64,000 nucleotides of DNA from DSVZ01 sp964568145 (GTDB lineage: Bacteria > Verrucomicrobiota > Verrucomicrobiia > Limisphaerales > J093), in NCBI GenBank assembly GCA_964568145.1, contig CAZMOZ010000023.1:4689-68688 (forward strand), written 5' to 3'. Each line of letters starts with the position of its first letter. Positions within the stretch are counted from its first letter, which is position 1. Position numbers and translations under genes: made by a program. Below, one piece after another: positions 6,921-16,630 of the stretch. A model generated the notes under the pieces. The model ran no database searches, had not been told where the DNA came from, and saw only the letters and a list, made by a program, of their open reading frames with translations.

Positions 6921-9275
6921 TCAACCCACTTTGCCCGCCGGCAAGGTGGCTGGGGACGTGGCCCCGCCACCCAGCAACAGCCGCAGGCTGTTCATGACCA
7001 CCACCACCGTGCTGCCTTCGTGGCCGATGACGCCCAAAGTCAGTGGGATCGAGCCAAACAGCGCCGCGCCCACCAGCACCACCACCGTGCCCAGGGAGAT
7101 GACCAGGTTCTGCCAGATCACCCGGCGCGCGCGCTGGCTGAGCCGGTAGGCCGCCAAGAAGTTTTCCAAGCGGTCGTGCATGAGCACGATCTCCGCCTGC
7201 TCCAGCGCCGTGTCAGAGCCGCGCGCGCCCATCGCCACGCCCACGTGGGCCACCGCCAGGCTGGGCGCGTCGTTCACGCCGTCGCCGATCATCGCCACGC
7301 GGCGGCCCTGGACGATGAGTTCCTGAATTGCAGCGACTTTCTGCTCGGGGCGCAGTTCCGCCCGCACGTCGTCCAGGCCCAGGGCGGTCTTGAGCGCAGC
7401 GGCCGGGCCGGAGCGGTCGCCCGTGAGCACGAGCGTCTGCAACCCCAGCCGACGCAATTCCTCAACGACCGTCCGCGCTTGGGGCCGGAGATCGTCGCGG
7501 AACAACAACCGGCCGCGCAGGTCGCCCGCCGCCAGCCAGACCTCGGAGTGGCCCGCGTCGGCCGCGGCCGGCGCGGCGACGCCGTCCACCGGCCCGAATG
7601 TGGCCTCGATCCATTCGCGCCGGCCGAGCGCGACGGGGCGGCCCTGCCAGCGCGCCTGGATGCCCAGGCCGGTCGCCGACTCGAAGTGATCGAGTTCCAG
7701 CGGCTCCAGCCGTTGCTGTTTGCCGTGGCGGGTGACGGCCCGCGCCAGCGGGTGCGTGGACAACCGTTCGAGCGAGAACGCCAGTCGCGCCACCTCCGCC
7801 TCGCGGCCGGGCGGGAAGCTTTCCACGCGTTCCACCTGCAGGTCGCCGGTGGTCAGCGTGCCGGTCTTGTCCATGGCCACCACGTCCGCTTCGGCGAGCT
7901 TCTCGACCGCCGCGCCGCCGCGGAACAATACGCCGCGCCGCGCGCCCCAGGCGATGGCGGCCAGGATGGCGGACGGGATCGAGAGCACCAGCGCGCATGG
8001 CGAGGCCACGACCAGCAACGTCATGGCGCGGTAAAAGGCGGTGTGGGCGGGATTCGGCGCCTGAAACGCGGGATGGCCCGCAGCCAGCCACCAGACGAAG
8101 AACATCGCCGCCGTCAGGCCCAGCACCCCGTAGGTGTAACCCGTGCCGAAACGGTCGGTAAACCGCTGCGACGGCGCCCGCAGATGCTGCGCCTCGCGGA
8201 TGAGCCGGATGATTTTCTGGAGCGCGCTTTCCTGGGCCGGCCGCAGCACGGTCGCCTCGACCGCGCCCCACAGATTCATCGTGCCGGCCAGCACGATGTC
8301 GCCGAGGCCCTTCTCGACCGGCACCGCCTCGCCGGTCAGGTTGGATTCGTCCGCGGCGGTGCGGCCCTTGACCACCTCGGCGTCCACCGGGAACAGCGCG
8401 CCGGGCTTGACCAGGATGCGCTGGCCGGGGCAAAGCTGTTCAACGGGCGTTTCATGCTCGCCGCCGCGGGCGTCCAGCACCGTGGCCACCTTGGGGGCCG
8501 AACGGAACAGGGATTTGATCTCCCGCTGCGTGCGGCCGAGGGCGTAATGTTCGAGCCCGCCGGACAGCGCGAACAGGAACAGCAGAACCGAGCCTTCGTC
8601 CCATTTGCCGATGCTGGCGCTGCCGGCCGCCACCGCGAGCATCAGGAAATGCACGTCCAGCACGCGATGCCGCAGCCGCTCCCAGACTTCGATCGTGGCA
8701 AACCAGCCGCCGGCGACGTACGCCGCCAGATGGAAGGCCAGCGCGTACGGCCGATCGCCCAGGAACCAGGCCGCCAGGGCAAACACGCCGCACAACCCCG
8801 CCGCGAGAAGCTGCCACTTCCATTCGTTGAGCGCGTGTTCGTCCTCCGGCAGCTCCACCTCGCGGGGCACCACCCGCGGCAGGGCAAAGGTGCGCCAGCG
8901 CCAGAACCGTGGCGCGGTCGGGCAACTGACGCGCGCGATGGTTGTGCGTGGACCTTCCCGCCGGATGACCAGCCGGGCGCGGGTGGCTGGGTCCGTGACC
9001 GTCTCGCACGTGCCGCAATCCGGCGCCCCGGCGAGCAGTTGGCAGGACGCCTGGCCTTCCGCGCCGCGCGTGTCCTGAAGCGTGTCGCGCAGCCGGCACT
9101 CCAACGCGGTGCCGTCCACGCGCCCCAGCGTGGCGAGGGACACGGTGTTGTCCTCGCGATGAATGGTCACCGCCTCGAGCGCGGGTTCCTCGGCAAACGC
9201 CACGGCCACGCTCCGGACCAGGCAGGGGCCTGGGCCGGCGGGCGGCTTTTCCGGGTTGGCGGGAGCGGACTTCAT
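6921..9275 (-). CDS. P1B-4-type heavy-metal-exporting P-type ATPase
   Basis: 784 aa from ATG 9275 (MKSAPANPEKPP). All P-type landmarks are present: TGE (314-316), SPC in a transmembrane helix (425-427), DKTGTLT phosphorylation motif (469-475), HP (508-509), GDGVNDAP (664-671) and HEGST near the last helices (752-756). SPC together with HEG[GS]T defines the P1B-4 subgroup, whose members export Co, Zn, Cd or Fe(II). The ~110-residue N-terminus lacks a CxxC HMA domain but has several cysteines, including a DCGTC cluster. A farther upstream in-frame ATG at 9350 would overlap the divergent maf promoter region and is less likely. Single gene, divergent from maf. Confidence 0.92.
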   Translation of the reverse strand: MKSAPANPEKPPAGPGPCLVRSVAVAFAEEPALEAVTIHREDNTVSLATLGRVDGTALECRLRDTLQDTRGAEGQASCQLLAGAPDCGTCETVTDPATRARLVIRREGPRTTIARVSCPTAPRFWRWRTFALPRVVPREVELPEDEHALNEWKWQLLAAGLCGVFALAAWFLGDRPYALAFHLAAYVAGGWFATIEVWERLRHRVLDVHFLMLAVAAGSASIGKWDEGSVLLFLFALSGGLEHYALGRTQREIKSLFRSAPKVATVLDARGGEHETPVEQLCPGQRILVKPGALFPVDAEVVKGRTAADESNLTGEAVPVEKGLGDIVLAGTMNLWGAVEATVLRPAQESALQKIIRLIREAQHLRAPSQRFTDRFGTGYTYGVLGLTAAMFFVWWLAAGHPAFQAPNPAHTAFYRAMTLLVVASPCALVLSIPSAILAAIAWGARRGVLFRGGAAVEKLAEADVVAMDKTGTLTTGDLQVERVESFPPGREAEVARLAFSLERLSTHPLARAVTRHGKQQRLEPLELDHFESATGLGIQARWQGRPVALGRREWIEATFGPVDGVAAPAAADAGHSEVWLAAGDLRGRLLFRDDLRPQARTVVEELRRLGLQTLVLTGDRSGPAAALKTALGLDDVRAELRPEQKVAAIQELIVQGRRVAMIGDGVNDAPSLAVAHVGVAMGARGSDTALEQAEIVLMHDRLENFLAAYRLSQRARRVIWQNLVISLGTVVVLVGAALFGSIPLTLGVIGHEGSTVVVVMNSLRLLLGGGATSPATLPAGKVG

Positions 9276-9379
9276 GGCGCGATGTGGCAACCCCGCTGAA
9301 TTTGTGCCAGGCCGGGCGGGGTGACAAGCCGCGAGCCGGCGCCTCGCCAAGCGCGCGAGTGTCGGCCATATTCCGGCTC

Positions 9380-9946
9380 ATGTCCTTGCCGGCCATTATT
9401 CTCGCCTCCGGCTCGCCGCGGCGCCAGGCGCTCTTGCGGCAGTGCGGCGTGGTGTTTGAAGTCGTGCCCGCGGCGATGCCCGAGATCCACGACGAGGCGC
9501 TGACCGCCCGCGAACTCAGCCTGCTCAACGCCCATCGCAAGGCCCGCGCCGTCGCCAAGCGGTATCCCGACCGCCTGGTGCTCGGGGCGGACACGCTGGT
9601 GGCGCTGGGGACGCGCGTGTACGGCAAGCCGGCCAACGGCGCCGACGCCTTCCGCATGTTGGCGGAGCTTCAGGGCCGGACGCATCGGGTGGTGACCGGG
9701 GTGTGCCTGCTGCATTTGCGCGGCCACCGCGAACACCTGTTCGCCGAAACCACGGACGTAACCTTCCGCCCGCTCGACGACGCCCAGATCCGCGAGTACC
9801 TCGCCCGGATCAATCCGTTCGACAAGGCCGGCGCCTACGCCATCCAGGAACACGGCGACCATCTGGTGACGGAAATCGCCGGCTCGTACTCGAACGTGGT
9901 GGGCCTGCCGGTGGAACGGGTGCTGGACGTCTTGAAACGGTGGTGA
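9380..9946 (+). CDS. maf: Maf-like nucleoside triphosphate pyrophosphatase
   Basis: 188 aa. The start ATG at 9380 places the family signature ASGSPRRQALL at residues 9-19, as usual for Maf; longer upstream starts add an unrelated Arg/Ala-rich tail. Other motifs are GADTLV (the catalytic Asp region), YGKP, THRVVTGV and the C-terminal KAGAYAIQEHG and SYSNVVGLP. Maf proteins hydrolyse dTTP, UTP or modified nucleotides to the monophosphate in the cytoplasm and act as house-cleaning enzymes. Divergent from the metal ATPase and convergent with gcvP. Confidence 0.93.
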   Translation: MSLPAIILASGSPRRQALLRQCGVVFEVVPAAMPEIHDEALTARELSLLNAHRKARAVAKRYPDRLVLGADTLVALGTRVYGKPANGADAFRMLAELQGRTHRVVTGVCLLHLRGHREHLFAETTDVTFRPLDDAQIREYLARINPFDKAGAYAIQEHGDHLVTEIAGSYSNVVGLPVERVLDVLKRW

Positions 9947-10003
9947 ACCGCTGCGCGCCCTCGAGGTGCAAACGGCTGCGTCTGCGCGCAGCCCAAAGGT
10001 GGA

Positions 10004-10024
10004 TCGCCCCTCGCCGAGGGGCGA
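10004..10024. repeat. Palindromic repeat (tcgcccctcg family)
   Basis: The sequence tcgcccctcgccgaggggcg is a near-perfect hairpin. Almost identical copies occur at 30481-30501 and 32576-32596, and a variant at 63812-63832. Here it sits between the ends of maf and gcvP, where it could act as a two-way transcript-end hairpin; there is no T-run. Confidence 0.7.
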
Positions 10025-10053
10025 CACCTGCCGGCCCACGAGCCAGAAGCCGG

Positions 10054-12945
10054 CTACCTGCTCTCCGCGTAGGCCTCCACGCCCGCGCAGGTGCAGACGA
10101 GATGGCGATCGCCCAGCACGTTGTCCACGCGGCCGCAGGCGGGCCAGAACTTGAAGTCGCGCAGCCCCGGCACGGGAAACGCCGCCTGCTCGCGCGAGTA
10201 GGGCCGGTTCCAGTCGCTGGCGGCGACCATGTCCGCGGGGTGCGGCGCCTGCTTGAGCGGGTTGTTCACCGGGTCCATCCGGCCGGTTTCCACCGCCTGG
10301 ATTTCCGCGTGGATGGCGATCATCGCGTCGCAGAAACGGTCCAGCTCGGCGCGCGACTCGCTTTCGGTTGGCTCAACCATCAGCGTGCCGGCCACCGGCC
10401 AGCTCAAGGTGGGTGCATGAAAGCCGAAATCCATGAGCCGCTTGGCCACGTCCTCGGCGGTCACGCTCTTGAAGGGCCGCAGGTCGAGGATGCATTCATG
10501 CGCCACCAGGCCGTGCGGGCCTTTGTACAGCACGGGGAAATACGGCTCGAGCCGGCGCGCGATGTAGTTCGCGTTCAAGATCGCGACCTGCGTGGCCTCG
10601 GTCAGACCGGCGGCGCCCATGCAGGCGATGTACATCCAGGAAATGGGCAGCAGGCTGGCGCTGCCGTGCGGGGCGGCCGCCACCGGGCCGATTGGTTCGC
10701 CGGCGGCCGGCGCGTCGCGGCCCGGCAGGAAAGGCGCCAGGTGCGCCGCCACGGCGATGGGGCCCGCGCCCGGCCCGCCGCCGCCGTGGGGGATGCAAAA
10801 GGTCTTGTGCAAATTCAGGTGGCACACGTCCGCGCCGATCTCGCCGGGGCTGGTGAGGCCCACCTGGGCGTTCATGTTCGCGCCGTCCATGTACACCTGG
10901 CCGCCGTGCTCGTGGACGATGCGGCACAGCTCGCGGATGCCCGGCTCGAACACGCCGTGGGTCGAGGGATAAGTCACCATCACCGCCGCCAGGCGCTCGC
11001 GGTGTTCGGCCGCGCGGGCGGCAAGGTCGGCCAGGTCCACGTTGCCGCGGGCGTCGCAGGCCACGGGCACCACGCGCAGGCCGGCCATGACGGCGCTGGC
11101 GGGATTCGTGCCGTGGGCCGAGGTCGGGATCAGGCACACGTCGCGATGCGCCTCACCGCGAGAGGCGTGATGGTGACGGATGACCAGCAGGCCGGCGTAT
11201 TCGCCCTGGGAACCGGCGTTGGGCTGCAACCACACCGCCGGCAGGCCGGTGATTTCCGCCAGCCAGCGCTCGAGGTCGGCAAACAACTCGTGGTAGCCCG
11301 CCGCCTGGTCGGCCGGGGCGAACGGGTGCAACCGCGCGAACTCCGGCCAGCTCAGCGGGAGCATTTCGCTGCCGGCGTTCAGCTTCATGGTGCATGAGCC
11401 GAGCGGAATCATGCTGTGGCAGAGCGAAAGGTCCCGCGCCTCCAGCCGGCGGATGTAGCGAAGCAATTCGGTCTCGGAGCGGTGACGGTGGAAGACCGGA
11501 TGTTCCAAGAACGGCGAGTGCCGGTGGGCCACCGGCGACTGCCAGTCTGCGGGCAGCAGGCCGGCGGGGTCGAAGGCCGGGGCGTTGCCGCCGTTGAAGA
11601 CGGCGAGCAGGTCCGCCACGTCTTCCAAGCCGGCGGTTTCGTCCAGCGCGATGCCCACGGTGGCGGCGTCCACCGGCCGGAGGTTGATCCGACGCCGCCA
11701 GGCCTGTTCTTGCACCGCGGCGGCGCCGCCGGCGGGCGCGACGGTCAAGGTGTCGAAGAAGGTCGTGTTGCGGACGGTGTGGCCCAGCCGGGTGAGGCCC
11801 GCCGCCAGCGCGGCGGTGAGGCGGTGAACGCGCCGGGCGATGGCCCGGAGGCCGTCCGGCCCGTGATGCACCGCGTACAGGGCGGCCAGGTTGGCAAGCA
11901 ACGCCTGCGCGGTGCAGATGTTGCTGGTGGCCTTTTCGCGGCGGATGTGCTGCTCGCGCGTGCCCAGGGCGAGGCGGTACGCCGGCCGGCCGCGCGAGTC
12001 TTTCGAGACGCCGACCAGCCGGCCGGGCATCTGGCGCTTGAACTCGTCGCGCGTGGCCAGAAAGGCCGCGTGCGGGCCGCCGAAACCCGGTGGCACGCCG
12101 AACCGTTGCGCACTGCCCACGGCGATGTCCGCGCCGGATTCGCCGGGCGGCCGCAACAGCGTGAGCGCCAGCAAATCCGCCGCCACCACCGCCAGCGCCC
12201 CGGCCTCATGCGCGCGCGCGATCACTGGCGCGGGATCCGTCACCGAACCATCCGTGGCCGGGTATTGCAGCAACACCCCGAGCGTGGTGGCGTCGCAAAT
12301 GAAGTCGTCCGGGGCGCCCACGCGGACTTCGATGCCGAGCGGCCGGGCGCGTGTGCGCACCACGGCGATGTTTTGCGGATGGCAGTCGGCCGCCACGAGG
12401 AAGACGTTCCGGCCGGCCGCGCCCTTGAGCCGGTGGCACATCATCATGGCCTCAGCCGCGGCAGTGGCCTCGTCGAGCAACGAGGCATTGGCCACGGGCA
12501 GACCGGTGAGGTCGCAGACCAGCGTCTGGAAGTTCAACAGGCTTTCGAGGCGGCCCTGGCTGATCTCGGATTGGTACGGCGTGTACGGGGTGTACCAGCC
12601 GGGGTTCTCCAGGATGTTTCGCTGAATGACCGCAGGCGTGACGCAGTCGTGGTAGCCCAGGCCAATGTAAGAGCGGAACACCTTGTTCTTGGCCGCGAGG
12701 CCCCGCAGCCGCTGCAAGGCCGCGAACTCGCTCAGCGGCGGCGGCAGGTCCAGCGGTCGGGACAGCCGGATGCCGGCCGGCACGGCGCGCTCCACCAGCG
12801 CGTCCAGACTGTCGAATCCGAGCACGGCCAGCATGGCGCGCTGATCCGCCGGGCCGGGGCCGACATGCCGGCGGACGAACCGGTCCGGCGACTCGTAAAG
12901 CGAAGGCGCGGCCGCGTCGGGTAACGTTGGGGTCGTGGAACTCAT
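10054..12945 (-). CDS. gcvP: Glycine dehydrogenase (aminomethyl-transferring), glycine cleavage P protein
   Basis: 963 aa, the full length of single-chain (alpha-beta fused) GcvP. The PLP lysine is K714 within LNLHKTFCIPHGGGGPG. Other landmarks are RRHVGPG near the N-terminus, GLGYHDCVTPAVIQRN, WYTPYTPYQSEISQGR and SMIPLGSCTMKLNA. It decarboxylates glycine and transfers the aminomethyl group to the lipoyl H protein. The other glycine cleavage genes (gcvT, gcvH) are not in the window, and gcvP stands alone on the minus strand. Its stop codon abuts a palindromic repeat shared with the maf side. Confidence 0.96.
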   Translation of the reverse strand: MSSTTPTLPDAAAPSLYESPDRFVRRHVGPGPADQRAMLAVLGFDSLDALVERAVPAGIRLSRPLDLPPPLSEFAALQRLRGLAAKNKVFRSYIGLGYHDCVTPAVIQRNILENPGWYTPYTPYQSEISQGRLESLLNFQTLVCDLTGLPVANASLLDEATAAAEAMMMCHRLKGAAGRNVFLVAADCHPQNIAVVRTRARPLGIEVRVGAPDDFICDATTLGVLLQYPATDGSVTDPAPVIARAHEAGALAVVAADLLALTLLRPPGESGADIAVGSAQRFGVPPGFGGPHAAFLATRDEFKRQMPGRLVGVSKDSRGRPAYRLALGTREQHIRREKATSNICTAQALLANLAALYAVHHGPDGLRAIARRVHRLTAALAAGLTRLGHTVRNTTFFDTLTVAPAGGAAAVQEQAWRRRINLRPVDAATVGIALDETAGLEDVADLLAVFNGGNAPAFDPAGLLPADWQSPVAHRHSPFLEHPVFHRHRSETELLRYIRRLEARDLSLCHSMIPLGSCTMKLNAGSEMLPLSWPEFARLHPFAPADQAAGYHELFADLERWLAEITGLPAVWLQPNAGSQGEYAGLLVIRHHHASRGEAHRDVCLIPTSAHGTNPASAVMAGLRVVPVACDARGNVDLADLAARAAEHRERLAAVMVTYPSTHGVFEPGIRELCRIVHEHGGQVYMDGANMNAQVGLTSPGEIGADVCHLNLHKTFCIPHGGGGPGAGPIAVAAHLAPFLPGRDAPAAGEPIGPVAAAPHGSASLLPISWMYIACMGAAGLTEATQVAILNANYIARRLEPYFPVLYKGPHGLVAHECILDLRPFKSVTAEDVAKRLMDFGFHAPTLSWPVAGTLMVEPTESESRAELDRFCDAMIAIHAEIQAVETGRMDPVNNPLKQAPHPADMVAASDWNRPYSREQAAFPVPGLRDFKFWPACGRVDNVLGDRHLVCTCAGVEAYAESR

Positions 12946-13589
12946 CGCTGATGCTGGGGTGAAGTTGGTAGCCGCAAGCGCCGCAAACTAGGAGCCGCCG
13001 GAAGCAAAGCAAGCGGGATTTCCCCGCGCAGAAGCCGGCGGCGCATCTCACTTGTTTGCAACCGATCGAAACGGCTAGACGCCGCCGGGGGTAGCGGCCG
13101 CCATCCCGGGCTGCCGTAAAGGGCGGCATCTTGCCGCCCGGAACCCGTGTCAAACGCGCCGCCCGCAAGATGCCGCTCGCAGACGTCCGCCGGGCTGGAA
13201 GCCGGCGCCACCCCGGTTGGCGATGCTGCCCGCGCGAAATTCAGTTGCGCCCGGAACCGGAGGCGCGCACTTCACTTGTTGTGGGAGGTTCTTCCGGCAA
13301 CTGCCACGAACGGCGACCCGCCCGCGAAGTCCTTCGTTTGCCTCCTTCCCCCTCACCCCAGTCCTCTCCCTCGGGGAGGGGGGCCGTTCCAGCGCCTGCG
13401 TCAATTCGGACGCCTCCGCGCTGGTGCCGCGCGGAGCGCGTTGCACCCTCTCCCGCCGGGAGAGGGCCAGGGTGAAGGGAGCGGGTGCGACCGGCGAGTC
13501 AAGACGGGTCCGGACAGTTCCTGGCCGTACCGGCCAGGTGCTCCCGAATCCCATGCAGCCTTTTACACTTTTGACCCATCACGCGCGCC
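12946..13589. repeat. Intergenic repeat cluster between gcvP and the ABC permease gene
   Basis: About 640 bp without a gene. It holds several inverted repeats: a gggcggcatcttgccgccc hairpin (13121-13139), gctggaagccggcgc words near 13190, and a long segment 13345-13482 flanked by ctcaccccagtcctctccc and gagagggccagggtgaag, which are imperfect complements. The same flanking pair recurs at about 55129-55290. Short ORFs here are accidental because they follow the repeats. Confidence 0.65.
12994..13042 (-). promoter_or_regulatory. Structured leader candidate upstream of gcvP
   Basis: A nested hairpin: outer arms gccgccgg (12994-13001) and ccggcggc (13035-13042), inner arms gcggg (13013-13017) and cccgc (13023-13027). 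It lies 49-97 bp upstream of the gcvP start. It does not show the conserved purine-rich core of a glycine riboswitch, so it may be only another repeat element in the leader. Confidence 0.3.
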
Positions 13590-15719
13590 TCAACGAGGCG
13601 GCTCCGGCGGGGTTGCCGCCGGCGGGGAATTTGTGGCCGGCGGCGGGTTGGTGCCCCGGTTGGGCAAACCGTAGCGCACTCGGACACGCCACTCCTTCAG
13701 ATGCTCGGGCGTCATGCCCCTCGGGCTGGCGGCGACGTTGGTCTGGGCCGGGGCTGGGAACTTGGACGCGAGGACGTAACGAATCAGGGTAGGCGCCGCC
13801 CGCGAGGTGTTGTGGATCGGGCAGCGGATGTGGGCTGACGCGGAAGCCGCCGCGGCGGGACGGAACACCCGGTATTCATAACTGATCCGCGCGGGGGTGA
13901 CGTTGGCCCAGTCGTCGGCCGGCACACGCACCTCGTCGGCCGGGCAGACCAGCAAGCGCGGGCTCGGGAGCAGATTGCTGAGCGAGACCAGGTCGGGCGG
14001 GACCTGTTGATTGTGCTGGCCGTACCAGTTGTTCACCGCCACCTCGATGAGGAGCAAACGACCGTCGCACTCACCGGCCAGCGCCTCCGCGCGAGTTTCC
14101 GGTTTAAGCGGAAGTGAAATCCCCGACGTCCGCACCAGCAACGCGGCACCCGCGCCCACGACGGCGACCGTGAGGAACGCGCCCGCCGTCACCCCCAGAT
14201 GCGCCAACACGCGCGAGGCTTTCTGATCGAGCCGTCGGAAGTTCTGGAACGCGCAAGCCAGCGGCACCAGCCAAGGCAACAGCATCAACCCGCCCCAAAA
14301 TACCAGCCAAGCCACACCGGCTGGCGAAAACCACGCCCGTCCTTCCGTCTCAAAAGGCGCAAACCAGCTGGAAAACTCAGCCCGCATTTGCGCGTCGTCC
14401 AAGGTTCCGGTGAGGAGGATCTCGATGACGAAGGCCACCGGGACCGCCCACAGAACCGCGCGGAGGGTCGTGGCCGCCACGGACGAGATGTACAGGCCGA
14501 TCGTGACCAGCGCCAGCACGTGAAAGCCGGCCGCCAGTGGACGCAGGTCCTGGAGGTTCAACGCGCGCTGCGCCGGGTTCGCCCACGCGTCCACCACCGC
14601 CACCAGCACGGGCAGCCCCACGGCCAGCAGCAATGCCAGCCCGAGAGCCGAGCCGGCCTTCACCGCCCATTGCCGCCAGGCTGGCATCGGCAGGACCAGG
14701 TGCCAGGCCAGGGTGCCGGCGTGCCGTTCCTCCGCGCAGGCCAGCGCGCCGATCAGCAGGCTCACCAACATGCCGTGGATGTAGGTGGCGATGGCGGTCA
14801 CGGAGAGCTGGACGGAACCGGCGTCGCCCGGCGGCCACGCCTTGCGGAGTGCGATGTCCGTGCCGCAGATCAGGAGGTAAACGCCGGTTACGAGGAAAGC
14901 CGGCGCCTGGAGGCGAATCTCCTTTTCCATCAGCCGCGGCAGCGGATGTCCGGCTGTAGGCCGGGCAGCGGCCGTTGCGGTACCGCGCCGGTGTCGCCAG
15001 GGAATTCCCAGCGCCACGCCGCGTGGTTCGACCGCCTGCAGACGCTGGAACGCGCGGTAGGCGAGGAACGGGCCGGCCACCCATTGCGCCAGCGTCAGCG
15101 CGAGCCAGATGGCGGTGGTCGGTCCACGGATTACATTCGCCGAAACCCATTCCGGACCGTACCAAACCGCGGTCGCCAGCCGGGCGGCCTGCCACGTCAC
15201 CACCGGCAGGGCGAAGGTGAACACCATGCCCGCCAGCGTGCTCCGGCTCCACAAGGTGAACAGCGGGGCGATCAGCAGGCCAAAACCCACGCTCGCCAGG
15301 GACATCAGGGCCGCGAAATCCCCGGTGTTCCACCAGTTTCCGTGCAGGACCGGGCCGGCGAGCCGCACGAGGGCGATCACCGCCAGGGCCGCGGCCAGCA
15401 CACGCATCTTGCGCCCCCAAAGCTCGCGGCGTGCCAGCGGCTGGACCAGCAGCAGGGGCATCGTCCGGTGCGTGAACTCGTGGCCGAAGATCGCCGCTCC
15501 CATGGCCACGGTGGCGAGTTCGCCCGCAAACCAGCACGACCACGCCAAGCCAACGGCCCAGGCGCCCGCGCCCAACAACCAGGCCAGGCTGGTCAGCAGG
15601 CTGACCAGGCCGTACGGGAGGATCTCCCGAAGCTCCTTCGCCGCGGCGATGGACAAAGCCGGCGCCCGCAGCCAGTCGGGCAGTAAAAACGAAAACGGCA
15701 CTGCCGCGCGGGTTTTCAT
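13590..15719 (-). CDS. ABC-2 type transporter permease, hypothetical substrate
   Basis: 709 aa with about 12 membrane segments in two blocks (about 40-230 and 280-500) separated by an Arg-rich loop, a further segment near 530-550, then a ~150-residue extracytoplasmic C-terminus ending in a Pro-rich tail (PPPATNSPPAATPPEPP). The pattern is that of ABC-2 exporters encoded beside an ATPase. The start ATG overlaps the stop of the ATPase gene by four bases (ATGA), so the two are translationally coupled. With the GntR/YtrA regulator upstream, the likely role is export of an antibiotic, peptide or lipid, but the substrate is unknown. Confidence 0.8.
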   Translation of the reverse strand: MKTRAAVPFSFLLPDWLRAPALSIAAAKELREILPYGLVSLLTSLAWLLGAGAWAVGLAWSCWFAGELATVAMGAAIFGHEFTHRTMPLLLVQPLARRELWGRKMRVLAAALAVIALVRLAGPVLHGNWWNTGDFAALMSLASVGFGLLIAPLFTLWSRSTLAGMVFTFALPVVTWQAARLATAVWYGPEWVSANVIRGPTTAIWLALTLAQWVAGPFLAYRAFQRLQAVEPRGVALGIPWRHRRGTATAAARPTAGHPLPRLMEKEIRLQAPAFLVTGVYLLICGTDIALRKAWPPGDAGSVQLSVTAIATYIHGMLVSLLIGALACAEERHAGTLAWHLVLPMPAWRQWAVKAGSALGLALLLAVGLPVLVAVVDAWANPAQRALNLQDLRPLAAGFHVLALVTIGLYISSVAATTLRAVLWAVPVAFVIEILLTGTLDDAQMRAEFSSWFAPFETEGRAWFSPAGVAWLVFWGGLMLLPWLVPLACAFQNFRRLDQKASRVLAHLGVTAGAFLTVAVVGAGAALLVRTSGISLPLKPETRAEALAGECDGRLLLIEVAVNNWYGQHNQQVPPDLVSLSNLLPSPRLLVCPADEVRVPADDWANVTPARISYEYRVFRPAAAASASAHIRCPIHNTSRAAPTLIRYVLASKFPAPAQTNVAASPRGMTPEHLKEWRVRVRYGLPNRGTNPPPATNSPPAATPPEPPR

Positions 15720-16624
15720 GGCGCGGCATCCTCCGACTTGAGCGCCGTCATGAAGATTTCTTCCAGCGCCAGCGACTCGGTGTTGAGCGTTTCCGGCGAC
15801 AGCGCCCGCAGGCGTTCGAGCACCTCGGCCCGGTTGCCGTTCACCGCCACCTCGAGCTCCCGGCCTTCGCGTCGCAGGACGTTGAGTCCACCCAGCGCCG
15901 TGGCGGGCACCTCGCGCGGGAAGCGGGCGTACACGCGCTGGTAACGCTCGCGCGCCGTGTCCGCAGCCAGCGCCATCACCTCCCGGCCGCGGTCGAGGAT
16001 GGTGAACTCGTCAATCAAGCCTTCGAACTCGGCGATGAGGTGCGTCGAAACGAAGACGGTGCGCCGGCCCGGATCGCCTTCCTGGTAGGCGCCGATCACG
16101 GTCTGGATGAACTCGCGGCGGACGATGGGATCGAGGCCGGAGGTTGGCTCGTCGAGGATCAGCAACTCCGGCTCGGGACAGATGGCGGCGATGAGCGCGA
16201 GTTGGGTGCGCTGGCCTTTGGAGAGGTGGCTGGTCTTCTGGGCGGGTTCGAGCTGGAACCGGTCGAGCAGCGCCGCCTCGGTGCCGGCGTTCCAGCGCGC
16301 GCGGAACGACGCCAGGTAATCCAGCGTCTCGCGCGCGGTCATCCACGGGTAAAACGCAACCTGGTCCGGCACCCAGGCCAGGCGCGACTTCACGGTCACC
16401 TCGTGCCGGGCAAGGTCGAGGCCGAAGAGCCGGACCGTGCCGGCCGTGGGCCGCAGCAGGTTCAGCAGGCATTTGATGGTGGTGGTCTTGCCCGCGCCGT
16501 TGCGGCCGAAGAAGCCGTAACAGCGGCCGGGCGCGACCCGCAAGCTCAGGCCGTTCACGGCGTCCGTGCGCCCGAAGCGGCGGACCAGGCGGTCCACTTC
16601 GATGACCGGCGTTTCGTTTGGCAT
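15716..16624 (-). CDS. ABC transporter ATP-binding protein
   Basis: 302 aa. Walker A is GRNGAGKT (40-47), the signature is LSKGQ (134-138, a variant of LSGGQ), Walker B with the catalytic glutamate is LLILDEP (154-160), D-loop SGLDP, and a STHL switch. It belongs to the one-domain exporters of the YtrB/CcmA-like type and should energise the permease encoded immediately downstream. The C-terminal ~90 residues (EVPATALGGLNVLRREG onward) are the usual regulatory extension. It lies 6 bp after a small membrane protein gene. Confidence 0.92.
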   Translation of the reverse strand: MPNETPVIEVDRLVRRFGRTDAVNGLSLRVAPGRCYGFFGRNGAGKTTTIKCLLNLLRPTAGTVRLFGLDLARHEVTVKSRLAWVPDQVAFYPWMTARETLDYLASFRARWNAGTEAALLDRFQLEPAQKTSHLSKGQRTQLALIAAICPEPELLILDEPTSGLDPIVRREFIQTVIGAYQEGDPGRRTVFVSTHLIAEFEGLIDEFTILDRGREVMALAADTARERYQRVYARFPREVPATALGGLNVLRREGRELEVAVNGNRAEVLERLRALSPETLNTESLALEEIFMTALKSEDAAP

Positions 16625-16630
16625 AGGCGT

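Noticed and set aside
9284..9379. Longer N-terminus for Maf
   Set aside because: The extra 32 residues are unlike the family, which begins just before the ASGSPRR motif.
10004..10024. Intrinsic terminator between maf and gcvP
   Set aside because: The hairpin is strong but has no T-run on either strand and is a member of a dispersed repeat family.
12946..13090. Glycine riboswitch before gcvP
   Set aside because: The conserved purine-rich core and tandem aptamer layout are not visible; only a nested hairpin is present.
13150..13792. Several short frames in the repeat cluster before the ABC permease gene
   Set aside because: They follow inverted repeats in both strands, lack domains and exist in all frames.
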